A DNA stretch of 64,000 nt from Mesorhizobium sp. L2C084A000. GTDB lineage: Bacteria; Pseudomonadota; Alphaproteobacteria; Rhizobiales; Rhizobiaceae. The position numbers and the translations under genes are program-made. The notes under the pieces were generated by a model, which had not been told where the DNA came from, did not search any database, and worked only from the letters and a program-made list of their open reading frames with translations. Positions 8,735-15,563 of this stretch are shown in pieces; positions within the stretch are counted from its first letter, which is position 1, and every line of letters starts with the position of its first letter. The DNA lies in NCBI RefSeq assembly GCF_000502875.1, contig NZ_AYWX01000005.1, forward strand, positions 44,192 through 108,191. The letters are read 5' to 3'.

Positions 8735-8815
8735 GCCGTATCGATACTCGGCCGGCCTGCAGGCCGGCCGAGCGAGGTCCGCGCCCGTGGCTGCCTACAA
8801 GATGAACAGAAGCTT

Positions 8816-8852
8816 AATGCTGCAATGCAGCATTTGCATCATTGCTATGCAA
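8816..8852 (+). promoter_or_regulatory. Two adjacent palindromes upstream of the DUF1127 gene
   Basis: A perfect 9-1-9 palindrome (AATGCTGCA, A, TGCAGCATT) at 8816-8834 runs directly into a second inverted repeat, TTGCAT-N7-ATGCAA, at 8834-8852. They lie 76 bases before the DUF1127 start codon. Paired dyads of this size fit LysR-type activator sites. Small DUF1127 genes of Brucella are known targets of the LysR-type protein VtlR, so a VtlR/LsrB-like regulator is one candidate; no such gene is in this window. Confidence 0.5.
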
Positions 8853-8927
8853 AATCAGCCATTCAAGTCCTCATCGATGACGCCTATTTGAGCACCATCG
8901 AAACGAACATCATTTTGGAGGACTACC

Positions 8928-9068
8928 ATGAACCCGATCCGCGCTTTCCGTAACTGGCGTATGTACACCGAGACCGTCCGCGAACTGAACCGTCTCAACG
9001 CACGTCAACTCAGCGATCTCGGCATCAACCGCGCCGACATCGAAAAGATCGCCCGCAGGGCCATCTGA
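8928..9068 (+). CDS. DUF1127 (YjiS-like) small basic protein
   Basis: 46 residues: MNPIRAFRNWRMYTETVREL, then NRLNARQLSDLGINRADIEKIARRAI. The second half is the DUF1127 signature (L..L....L.DIGI.R.DI). These short arginine-rich proteins are common in Rhizobiales and have been tied to RNA-related and phosphate or sugar-uptake phenotypes; the biochemical role here is unknown. GGAGG lies seven bases before the ATG. It has no cotranscribed neighbour and is probably monocistronic. Confidence 0.88.
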   Translation: MNPIRAFRNWRMYTETVRELNRLNARQLSDLGINRADIEKIARRAI

Positions 9069-9138
9069 ATTCGAGCATGGTTCGCTGTAGGGTGGCTCAC
9101 CGTTTCACGGAAACGCTGAACCGCTCTAGCTCCTGCCG

Positions 9139-9188
9139 ATGCGACTCCGGACGGAAAACCGTTTCACGCTTTTCCCGGAATTGCTCTA
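9139..9188. repeat. Dispersed 50-base intergenic repeat, copy 1
   Basis: This block contains GGAAAACCGTTTCAC and GGAATTGCTCTA and matches 32870-32919 at most positions (same length, no gaps). Both copies lie in non-coding DNA. Such copies are common between genes in mesorhizobia; no coding potential is seen. Confidence 0.65.
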
Positions 9189-9189
9189 A

Positions 9190-9287
9190 GGAGCGGACCT
9201 TGCCGTAGAAGCAAGAGCCGGAGCTGACGGTTTTGCCGTCGCCGGTTCCGAGCCCGCTGGACCCCGTCCGGCGGGTTTTGTCTTTTT
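9190..9287 (+). ncRNA. Candidate small RNA with three hairpins and a terminator
   Basis: Three successive stem-loops lie in non-coding DNA: CTTGC/GCAAG (9199-9215), a compound stem CCGG..GACGG/CCGTC..CCGG (9218-9245), and a 10-bp hairpin at 9253-9275 followed by a long T-rich run (9276-9287), a textbook intrinsic terminator. This is the architecture of trans-acting sRNAs. It could instead be the 3' end of the DUF1127 transcript. No clear promoter was identified, and no known family was recognised with certainty. Confidence 0.45.
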
Positions 9288-9993
9288 GGGGCCATCAACC
9301 GCATGCGCTCGACAGCAATCTGAGGTTGACCTTCAACGGCCGCCCTTGCGCAAGGGAGGCCGCCAGCCGCGCCTCTGCGGGGTCGATCGAGAAACCTACT
9401 TCGACAAGTGGTTCAACTACAATGGACGGTGGACGCTCACCCAACTCTACGATCATGCCGTGACCGATCCGGTACCGCTCTCAATGGATTTCGTCAGTGC
9501 CAACAATCTGGACCCATACGATTCTGATGGCCTGCGCGCCACGAGCGAGACCGGCATCTGGTTCACCTATGTGCCGGACATGGACGGCTACGTAACGGTT
9601 TTCTGGCTATCGGACCGCGTAACCTATCGCCTGTTCAGACAATACCATCCGCGCGATGCGGACGGCTGGGCGAATGGTTGGCTCTCGGTGGAAGGGGTTG
9701 TCGGCATCTGGACGAACAATTCATTCGCAGGTCGCGACTACGTCGAAATTTCGAGCAGCAACGGCAATGCGCACGACACGCTACAAGCGAGCGGGGTCCT
9801 TTTCATTCACAACAGTACATACCCCGTCCAGGCAGGAAAACCGGTCCATGTGCTGATCGGAACGCGGTCGAAAATCTTTAGTGTTTGCGACGGAACGGGC
9901 ATCAACTTGGGGGCCGGCGTTGTCGCGCGAATTGATCACCCCATTTCCATCTTCACGCGAGCGGGGCTGGAGCCATATTCGCCGTTCTACTGA
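9286..9993 (+). CDS. Hypothetical protein, start uncertain, possibly 5'-truncated
   Basis: An open frame of up to 235 codons. From about 9400 on, the translation looks like a real beta-rich protein, rich in aromatic residues (ETYFDKWFNYNGRWTL, TGIWFTYVPDMDGYVTVFWL, ending in GLEPYSPFY). The first ~35 codons look non-coding, and the frame-opening TTG at 9286 overlaps the terminator T-run, so it is not a credible start. Later in-frame candidates (GTG 9457, ATG 9484) lack ribosome-binding sites. It may be the 3' remnant of a longer gene. No family was recognised. Base composition looks lower in GC than its neighbours, which could mean transfer. Confidence 0.4.
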   Translation: MGPSTACARQQSEVDLQRPPLRKGGRQPRLCGVDRETYFDKWFNYNGRWTLTQLYDHAVTDPVPLSMDFVSANNLDPYDSDGLRATSETGIWFTYVPDMDGYVTVFWLSDRVTYRLFRQYHPRDADGWANGWLSVEGVVGIWTNNSFAGRDYVEISSSNGNAHDTLQASGVLFIHNSTYPVQAGKPVHVLIGTRSKIFSVCDGTGINLGAGVVARIDHPISIFTRAGLEPYSPFY

Positions 9994-10194
9994 ACCTGGA
10001 TGACAACTGGGCCGCTACCGTTTCGAGGCATTCGACCTCGGGTAAGGTGGAGCTGTCGGGCCGATACCGACAGGCCGGAAAGCCGACGCGCGATTTTTTG
10101 CGCCATCCGTCGAACAAGGGACGGCCGCGCTCCGGGCGATCTGACGGTCTTGGGAGCGCGCAGCGCACGCGGTGCGGTCTTGGCTCCAAAAACG

Positions 10195-10223
10195 TTGCGA
10201 AACGACCCGAGAGCGGTTATACA
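10195..10223 (+). promoter_or_regulatory. Putative promoter and structured leader of trcR
   Basis: TTGCGA (10195-10200) and TATACA (10218-10223) are 17 bases apart, a sigma70-like promoter. The predicted ~70-base leader holds two hairpins, GGTGG/CCACC (10244-10260) and a perfect 8-bp stem CGCCCGCG/CGCGGGCG (10260-10281), just before AAGGA and the trcR ATG. The rest of 9994-10194 shows no gene. Confidence 0.5.
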
Positions 10224-10300
10224 GACCGCGAATTTCCCATTTTGGTGGCTCTAAACCACCGCCCGCGCGGGAACGCGGGCGAACGAGAAGGATTTGTAAA

Positions 10301-10996
10301 ATGGCCAATACGCTGCTGATGCCCAAGGCGACCGCTGTCTGGCTGGTCGACAATACCGCACTTTCCTTCGAGCAGATCGCGCAGTTCTGCGGGCTGCACC
10401 CGCTCGAGGTCAAGGCAATCGCCGACGGTGAATCGGCGCAAGGCATCAAGGGCATGGACCCGATCATGACCGGACAGCTGACCCGCGACGAGATCGCCCG
10501 TGCCGAGAAGGACCCGAACCAGCGCCTGAAGCTTTCGGACCCCAAGGTCCGGGTGCCCGAATCCAAGCGCAAGGGGCCGCGCTACACGCCGCTGTCGAAG
10601 CGCCAGGACCGGCCGAACGCGATTCTGTGGCTGGTGCGCAACCATCCCGAGCTCAAGGACGCGCAGATCTCGCGCCTCGTCGGCACCACCAAGTCGACGA
10701 TCGAACAGATCCGTGAGCGCAAGCACTGGAATTCGGCCAATCTGCAGCCGATGGATCCTGTCACGTTGGGCCTCGCCTCGCAGATCGACCTCGACATGGA
10801 AGTCAATCGCGCCTCGCGCGGCCGCGAACAGGCGCAGCCGGTCGGCGACACGCTGCTGCCGGCGGCCTTGACCGAGCGGCTGGTGCCGGCTCCCGAGAAG
10901 CCCAAGGACGAGGATGCCGAACTCGACGCCAACGCCGTGTTCGCCAAGCTTTCGGCCTTGAAGTCGAAGAACACGGACAATGACGACGACGAGTGA
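10301..10996 (+). CDS. trcR: Cell-cycle regulator TrcR (DUF1013 family)
   Basis: 231 residues, matching the DUF1013 family, whose Caulobacter member is named TrcR, a cell-cycle-linked transcription factor of alphaproteobacteria. The N-terminus (MPKATAVWLVDNTALSFEQIAQFCGLHPLEV) and the centre (RPNAILWLVRNHPELKDAQISRLVGTTKSTIEQI) look like two helix-turn-helix segments. The C-terminal 60 residues are acidic and probably disordered (NTDNDDDE end). The ATG at 10301 has AAGGA upstream. A structured leader and a strong terminator flank it, so it is monocistronic. Naming follows family assignment. Confidence 0.85.
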   Translation: MANTLLMPKATAVWLVDNTALSFEQIAQFCGLHPLEVKAIADGESAQGIKGMDPIMTGQLTRDEIARAEKDPNQRLKLSDPKVRVPESKRKGPRYTPLSKRQDRPNAILWLVRNHPELKDAQISRLVGTTKSTIEQIRERKHWNSANLQPMDPVTLGLASQIDLDMEVNRASRGREQAQPVGDTLLPAALTERLVPAPEKPKDEDAELDANAVFAKLSALKSKNTDNDDDE

Positions 10997-11015
10997 GGTT
11001 GTCTGACATTCTAAT

Positions 11016-11043
11016 AAAAGCCCGCTTCGAGCGGGCTTTTTAT
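11016..11043 (+). terminator. Rho-independent terminator after trcR
   Basis: AAAAGCCCGCT and AGCGGGCTTTT form a perfect 11-bp stem with a 3-base loop, 20 bases past the trcR stop. The symmetric A and T runs let it serve the convergent WYL-regulator gene as well. Confidence 0.9.
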
Positions 11044-11055
11044 TGGGTCAACAAC

Positions 11056-11775
11056 TCAGCTGCGCGCCGCGCGATCCGGCGCCATGCCATAATCTTCGCT
11101 GCGCTCCACCGCGCGGTAGAAGTCGGCAAGCTGCTTGCCGCGCTCGGGCTTGAAGATGCGGCCAGCGATGACCACGGAGGCGATGCGATCGATGCGGAAG
11201 GCGCGAAAATCGTCGCGCATCTCGCACCAGGCGACCAGCGTCCACACCTTGCCCCAAAACCACAGGCCGAGCGGGCGGATATCGCGGGCGGTGCCGCGGC
11301 CGGCCTCGTCGGAATAGTCGATGGTCAGCACCTGCCGTTTTTCGACCGCGCGCTCGATCAGGTCAATCGCCTCGCGAGCAGCGTCGCTGACCACCCACAT
11401 CGGTGTGTGGATCTCAGTGCGGGCGATGCGGTCTTTCTCGGCATCGGGCAATACGGCGCCGATCTTGACCAGCGCCTCGTCGGCGGCCCTCGCCATGGCG
11501 GCACCGCCAAAGGCGCGCACCATGCGGGCGCCGGCGACCAGCGCGACGATCTCGTCACGCGTGAACATCAGCGGCGGAAGGTCGAAACCCTCCCTCATCA
11601 TATAGCCAACGCCGGCCTCGCCGTCGATCGGCACTCCGGTCGACTGCAAATCGGCAATGTCGCGATAGATGGTTCGCTCGGAAACTTCGAGCCACGTGCC
11701 GAGCTTCTGGGCAGTGACCAGTCGGCCACCGCGCAGATGCTGCACGATCTGGAAGAGCCTGTCGGCGCGGCGCAT
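11056..11775 (-). CDS. YafY-type regulator, HTH plus WYL domain
   Basis: 239 residues. The N-terminal DeoR-like helix-turn-helix (MRRADRLFQIVQHLRGGRLVTAQKLGTWLEVSERTIYRDIADL) is followed by a C-terminal WYL ligand-sensing domain (VEKRQVLTIDYSDEAGRG, RPLGLWFWGKVWTLVAWCEMRDDFRAFRIDRI). WYL domains sense nucleic acids or small ligands. The ATG at 11775 is chosen because GAGGGACC precedes it. Neighbouring genes on the same strand carry two nearly identical palindromic promoters (12347-12388, 13254-13295), the most likely targets of this protein. Confidence 0.92.
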   Translation of the reverse strand: MRRADRLFQIVQHLRGGRLVTAQKLGTWLEVSERTIYRDIADLQSTGVPIDGEAGVGYMMREGFDLPPLMFTRDEIVALVAGARMVRAFGGAAMARAADEALVKIGAVLPDAEKDRIARTEIHTPMWVVSDAAREAIDLIERAVEKRQVLTIDYSDEAGRGTARDIRPLGLWFWGKVWTLVAWCEMRDDFRAFRIDRIASVVIAGRIFKPERGKQLADFYRAVERSEDYGMAPDRAARS

Positions 11776-11800
11776 CGTATGGTCCCTCGGCGTTGTCTCT

Positions 11801-11901
11801 ATGCATGTCGCCCGAAACCGGTCCACCTCTGGGTGGCATGCATCGTGTTTTCGCGCATGCCGCTATCCCAAAACCGCAGAACACTTTTGGGCGGCATGTA
11901 T
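11801..11901. repeat. Two tandem copies of a short palindromic repeat
   Basis: Copy A (11801-11843) and copy B (11855-11901) share ATGY-rich ends and a core resembling CCCGAAACCG..CAC..TGGGTGGCATG. Each is an imperfect palindrome with GCATG at both ends. They fill the gap between the WYL regulator and the next gene. This resembles the short extragenic palindromes common in rhizobia. Confidence 0.55.
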
Positions 11902-12308
11902 CATGGCTTCAGCCCTTCGCGCTTGCGCTGCGCGGCGACGAACTCCGCGCCGAAGGACAGTTTCTTCGTCGTCGGTGTTTTCGCATCGAGCACGCGCCAG
12001 AATGGTGCCACGCCACTCAGCGTCATACCGCGCTGGAGGTCCTCGTTGGCGGCTTCGGCAACAGTGCGCAGATGATAGCCTATGGTGACCGGGCATGTCA
12101 CTTCGGCGCCATGCTCTATGGCAAGTGCTGTACGCAGCGCACGCATATCCATCTCGACGCCTTCGGGAATCGAGCGGATGAAATCATCGACCTGGCGCGC
12201 CGTCGGCACCAGCATAGGCTGGCCTTCGACGACATCGGCCATCGTGCGCGGCGTCGGCCTCACGCCGTTGATGCCTGGTGTGCTCAGTCTGTCGTTCCAA
12301 CTCTTCAT
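11901..12308 (-). CDS. Conserved hypothetical protein in the WYL-regulator locus
   Basis: 135 residues from the ATG at 12308, with AAAGGACGATCG just upstream. No domain was recognised with confidence. The middle, VPTARQVDDFIRSIPEGVEMDMRALRTAL, looks helical. The C-terminal half (CPVTIGYHLRTVAEAANEDL, PFWRVLDAKTPTTKKLSFG) has a mixed alpha/beta look with a loose resemblance to alkyltransferase-like proteins, but without their PCHRV motif. It is soluble. It lies 125 bases upstream of the WYL-regulator start and downstream of a palindromic promoter at 12347-12388, so it is probably cotranscribed with or controlled by that regulator. Confidence 0.7.
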   Translation of the reverse strand: MKSWNDRLSTPGINGVRPTPRTMADVVEGQPMLVPTARQVDDFIRSIPEGVEMDMRALRTALAIEHGAEVTCPVTIGYHLRTVAEAANEDLQRGMTLSGVAPFWRVLDAKTPTTKKLSFGAEFVAAQRKREGLKP

Positions 12309-12346
12309 CGATCGTCCTTTAACGCCAATGCGCAGTGTCCGAAGCT

Positions 12347-12388
12347 GGCACCATTGCACGCCCCTCCTGACAGCATACTGTCAGGAGG
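12347..12388 (-). promoter_or_regulatory. Palindromic promoter/operator P1 of the WYL locus
   Basis: A perfect 11-4-11 palindrome (CCTCCTGACAG, CATA, CTGTCAGGAGG) at 12363-12388 is followed on the minus strand by GGGCGTGCAATGGTGCC, which looks like an extended -10 region. The block reads toward 11901-12308 and overlaps the last codons of the PfpI-like gene. A second copy with the same spacing lies at 13254-13295. Confidence 0.7.
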
Positions 12389-12971
12389 CTTCAGCGTACT
12401 CCTTGGCGAACAGCGTCCGCATCTGTGCGAGATCGCTGCCTCTTTCGGGGTAGAGCGCCTTCAGAAAGGCGAGTGCGAAGGTGCCTGGTGCCGAGCCCGG
12501 TGCGGAAACGATGTTGCCGTCGGCTACGGCATGCGGCACATCCTCGTAGTTCTCGGCACCGGCATAACCGGCTTCATGACCCTTGATCCACTCGCGGCCA
12601 TTGCTGGTATGCCTGGCCTTCTCGAAAAGGCCGGCTCGGGCCAGCGCCAGCGTGCCGGCGCAGATGCCGCCGACCACGCCGCCGCGCGATGCAATGGCGG
12701 CAAGCAGGTCGCCTACATCAGGCGGTGCCTTGCCCGTCCACCGGTCGGAACCAATGACGGCAATGGCATAGAGATCGGCATTCTCGCCGGCGCCTGTTGC
12801 GCGATCGGGGATCAGCCGAAAGCCGCTAATGCCCGTCACCTGCTTGCCATCAGGCGTCAGCGACACGGCACGGGCGCCGAACCATTCGACCGCCGAGGCC
12901 GCCAGCAGCCCATACTCCCAGTCAGCGAAGCCTTCGATGAAAAGGAAACCGATTGTCTTTTGTTCGGGCAT
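12381..12971 (-). CDS. DJ-1/PfpI family protein
   Basis: 196 residues of the class I glutamine-amidotransferase-like DJ-1/PfpI fold. The nucleophile elbow is GGICAGTLALARAG, with the cysteine near residue 103. The family start MPEQKTIGFLFIEGFADWEYG contains the glutamate that usually pairs with the cysteine. Relatives act as glyoxalases/deglycases or as regulators, for example on isonitriles; activity is not predicted here. It probably shares a transcript with the small gene 88 bases upstream (13060-13227), driven by the palindromic promoter at 13254-13295. Confidence 0.88.
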   Translation of the reverse strand: MPEQKTIGFLFIEGFADWEYGLLAASAVEWFGARAVSLTPDGKQVTGISGFRLIPDRATGAGENADLYAIAVIGSDRWTGKAPPDVGDLLAAIASRGGVVGGICAGTLALARAGLFEKARHTSNGREWIKGHEAGYAGAENYEDVPHAVADGNIVSAPGSAPGTFALAFLKALYPERGSDLAQMRTLFAKEYAEAS

Positions 12972-13059
12972 AAGCGCGCTCCGCGTGTCGACCTGTTACC
13001 CTGCTTGTTATCTGGGCGTTGACGCGCCCACATCCAATCGCCGGGTCGAAAAATTGGCT

Positions 13060-13227
13060 TCAATTGCCGCGAGAGCCACGGTCGGCGTACATGTCGGGCC
13101 AGCCGATATCCTTGCGAATGTCCGCCGGCAGCGAGTTCATGAACCGCTGGGTGCGGATCTCGTTGCGCATCGTCCGGATCTTGCCGACATAGTGCTGCAT
13201 GCCGCGCAGAATGGTGTAACCGTTCAT
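13060..13227 (-). CDS. Small DUF1127-like protein at the head of the pfpI operon
   Basis: 55 residues starting MNGYTILRGMQHYVGKIRTM, then RNEIRTQRFMNSLPADIRKDIGWPDMYADRGSRGN. The stretch LPADIRKDIGWPD resembles the DUF1127 core (L....DIG), so it is probably a distant member. It is strongly basic in its first half. AGGAGACTTAGCC precedes the ATG at 13227. It is the first gene after operator P2 and is followed 88 bases later by the DJ-1/PfpI gene. Function unknown. Confidence 0.7.
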   Translation of the reverse strand: MNGYTILRGMQHYVGKIRTMRNEIRTQRFMNSLPADIRKDIGWPDMYADRGSRGN

Positions 13228-13253
13228 GGCTAAGTCTCCTCTCTCTGTGTAGA

Positions 13254-13295
13254 GGCACTATCGCATACCCCTCCTGACAGCAGTCTGTCAGGAGG
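13254..13295 (-). promoter_or_regulatory. Palindromic promoter/operator P2 of the WYL locus
   Basis: The same perfect palindrome arms as P1 (CCTCCTGACAG/CTGTCAGGAGG with spacer CAGT) at 13270-13295, then GGGTATGCGATAGTGCC on the minus strand. Outside the arms, 12 of 16 bases match P1 at identical spacing. It sits 27 bases upstream of the small DUF1127-like gene. Conservation of both dyad and downstream region marks it as a regulated promoter, not merely a hairpin. Confidence 0.75.
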
Positions 13296-13540
13296 ATGTC
13301 AGGGCGCGAGACAATAGTTGCGGCCGGTGCGCGCGCCGCAGGCAAGGCATCGCTTCTCGCCGCATCGAGCGGTGCCTCAAGGCAGGTTTGCGACGTCCGA
13401 TTGTTCATGGCGACGACGTTGTTTTCGGCGCCGCTGTTCAGCGTCCGGCGACGGACTGTCGGAATACGAGGCCTTCAGCGAGGTGACCGCAGGTCTGATA
13501 TGAAGGGAGAAAATTCTTCCCCAACAGCAGGGAGACGACG

Positions 13541-14487
13541 ATGAGCTTGCAACTGACAGGTATCCACCATCTGACCGCCATCACCGCCAATGCGCCTGGC
13601 AATCTTCATTTCTACACCAAGGTGCTGGGTCTGCGGCTGGTCAAGAAGACCGTAAACCAGGACGACACCTCGGCCTACCACCTCTTCTATGCCGACGGCG
13701 AAGCGACGCCGGGCACCGACCTTACCTTCTTCGACTGGCCGGTCGGCCGCGAGCGGCGCGGCACGCACAGCATCGTGCGGACCAGCCTCAGGGTCGGCAG
13801 CCGGGAGAGCCTTGCCTGGTGGAAGCAAACTTGACCGATGAAGGCCTGGCAACAGGAGAGGTCGCCGACATCGGCGGTTATGCGTCGTTGGACTTCGAAG
13901 ATCCCGAGGGCCAGCGTCTGCGCCTGGTCCGCGATGGCGGCAAGGGCGGCAGCCATCCCTGGGCGCAAAGCCCGGTACCGGTCGAGCACCAGATACGCGG
14001 GCTCGGGCCGATCGTCATCAGCGTTCCCGACATCACCAACACCGAAGCGGTGGTGACCAAAGTGATGAACATGCGCAAGGCGCGCGACTATGTCTCGCCG
14101 GAGGGGCAGGTTCACGTCTTCGAAATGGGAGAGGGCGGGCCGGCGGCGGAGTTGCATGTCCTGGTGCAGCCGGGACTGGCGCCGGCGCGGCAAGGCGCGG
14201 GTGCGGTTCACCATGTCGCCTTCAGGGCGCCGGACCAGGAGACGCTGCATCAATGGACGGCGCGGCTGGCCGAGTTCCGGCTGCCGTCGAGCGGCGAGGT
14301 CGAGCGCTATTATTTCCGTTCGCTCTACTTCCGCGAGCCGAATGGCATCCTGTTCGAGATCGCAACCGACGGGCCGGGGTTCACCGCCGACGAGCCGCTG
14401 GAAACACTGGGGGAAAGCCTCGCCTTGCCGCCATTCCTCGAACCGAAGCGGGCTTCGATCGAGGCTGGCCTCAAGCCGCTGAAGTAG
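13541..14487 (+). pseudogene. VOC ring-cleaving dioxygenase-like gene broken by a frameshift
   Basis: The translation matches the two-domain glyoxalase/extradiol dioxygenase-like family (MhqO/YkcA type, about 310 residues). Domain one begins [19 protein letters not shown] with metal-ligand H9/H10. Its frame runs to a TGA at 13832-13834 after [10 protein letters not shown]. The rest continues in another frame from about 13819 ([13 protein letters not shown].. to KPLK, stop 14487), including VHHVAFR and REPNGILFEIATDGPG. The joint falls inside a conserved segment and a few residues seem missing. GGAG before the ATG at 13541 is intact. It may be a true pseudogene, or an indel in the sequence. 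Confidence 0.8.
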
Positions 14488-14604
14488 ATCGTTTTCCCAG
14501 TCGCAGACGGGCGCCGCGTTCCGACCTAGGATCGCGGCGTCGTTCTTTCTCAGGCAATGAACGACGTGCTTTGACAGCCGGGCGCGTTGCTGGTCAAAGG
14601 CGGC

Positions 14605-14766
14605 ATGACGAAATTCCTCGCCCTTGTCATCGTCGGTTTCATGGTCATTCAACTGATCAAGCCGCTCGGCTGGCCAGGCCTCAAGCGACGCGGCGATTTC
14701 TGGAAGCTGGCACTGCTCGCCATGGCCGCGATTTCACTGGCGGCCGTGCTCGGGCATTTGACGTAG
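14605..14766 (+). CDS. Small two-helix membrane protein
   Basis: 53 residues: MTKFLALVIVGFMVIQLIKP, a positively charged turn (GLKRRGDFWK), then LALLAMAAISLAAVLGHLT. This predicts a hairpin of two membrane helices with the basic loop in the cytosol. An AAAGG stretch lies just upstream of the ATG. The 3' end overlaps the convergent SGNH hydrolase gene by 33 bases. Similar small membrane proteins are found in rhizobia without known function. Confidence 0.6.
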   Translation: MTKFLALVIVGFMVIQLIKPLGWPGLKRRGDFWKLALLAMAAISLAAVLGHLT

Positions 14767-15501
14767 GACGGCACTTGTCGTCGGTGCCCAATTGCCAAGC
14801 ACCGGGCCAACCAGATGCTCGGCCCAAGCCCGGTAGCCTGCTTCCGAGGCGTGAAAGCCGTCCGAGGCAAAGCCGGCTTCCGGATTGGTGATCGGCAGGC
14901 GCGGCGCCGGCACCGCGCCGCGCTCCAGGCAAAGGCGTTCGCCCATCCGGTTCATGTCGGTGGCGCGAATCTCAAGAATTTTTCCGAGCAGCGGCGGCAT
15001 GGCCGGCGCCCGCGTGAACTCCAGCACCGGCGACCACACCACGCGTGCTTCCGGCCACTTGGCACGCATCGCGTAGAGCAGGCCGCCGAACTCCTTCTTG
15101 AAGCGCGGCACGGAGTGAAAATTCTTGGTGTCGTTGGTGCCGATGGCCAGCACGATATGCGTCCATGGATCGGCCGACAGATTGGGCAGGACATGGTCAC
15201 GGATCTGGCCAGACGTTGCCGAATTGAAGCCGGCAGCGCGCCAGCGCACGGCGCGGCCTGTACTCTGTGAAATCAGCACGGCGAGTTGCGCGGCAAGCCC
15301 GTCTTCCGAATTGCCGATGCCGACCGACGCGGCGGAGGAATCGCCCAGCACCAGAAGCGAGATATCAGGCGCCTTGCCTGGTATTTCGTGCATGACCGGC
15401 CCTTGCGCCGGCAGCATGCGCGTGGTGCGGCGTCGCACGCCGAGGCCTTGCCAAATATAGACCGGGAAGGCGAGCCAGGTGAGTAAGGCCGGGAAGCGCA
15501 T
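14734..15501 (-). CDS. SGNH/GDSL-family hydrolase, probably envelope-located
   Basis: 255 residues. The SGNH blocks are all visible: LVLGDSSAASVGIG (block I, serine in GDS-S), the glycine in RAAGFNSATSGQI (block II), AIGTNDTKNF (block III, asparagine), and SDGFHASEAGY (block V, catalytic aspartate and histidine). An N-terminal hydrophobic stretch (FPALLTWLAFPVYIWQGLGV) may be a signal peptide or anchor. Relatives deacylate lipids or polysaccharides. Transcribed convergently with the small membrane protein gene. Confidence 0.88.
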   Translation of the reverse strand: MRFPALLTWLAFPVYIWQGLGVRRRTTRMLPAQGPVMHEIPGKAPDISLLVLGDSSAASVGIGNSEDGLAAQLAVLISQSTGRAVRWRAAGFNSATSGQIRDHVLPNLSADPWTHIVLAIGTNDTKNFHSVPRFKKEFGGLLYAMRAKWPEARVVWSPVLEFTRAPAMPPLLGKILEIRATDMNRMGERLCLERGAVPAPRLPITNPEAGFASDGFHASEAGYRAWAEHLVGPVLGNWAPTTSAVLRQMPEHGRQ

Positions 15502-15563
15502 AGCAGTACCGTTAAACGATCAGCGGCAGCCTTAGCGCATGTTTTGGTCGACGGGAACGCTCT

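Noticed and set aside
9953-10189. Minus-strand frame between the doubtful ORF and trcR
   Set aside because: Arginine/proline-rich, no ribosome-binding site, no recognisable family; treated as non-coding.
13819-13834. Programmed ribosomal frameshift in the VOC gene
   Set aside because: No slippery heptamer or downstream pseudoknot is seen, and family residues appear to be missing at the joint, so an indel is simpler.
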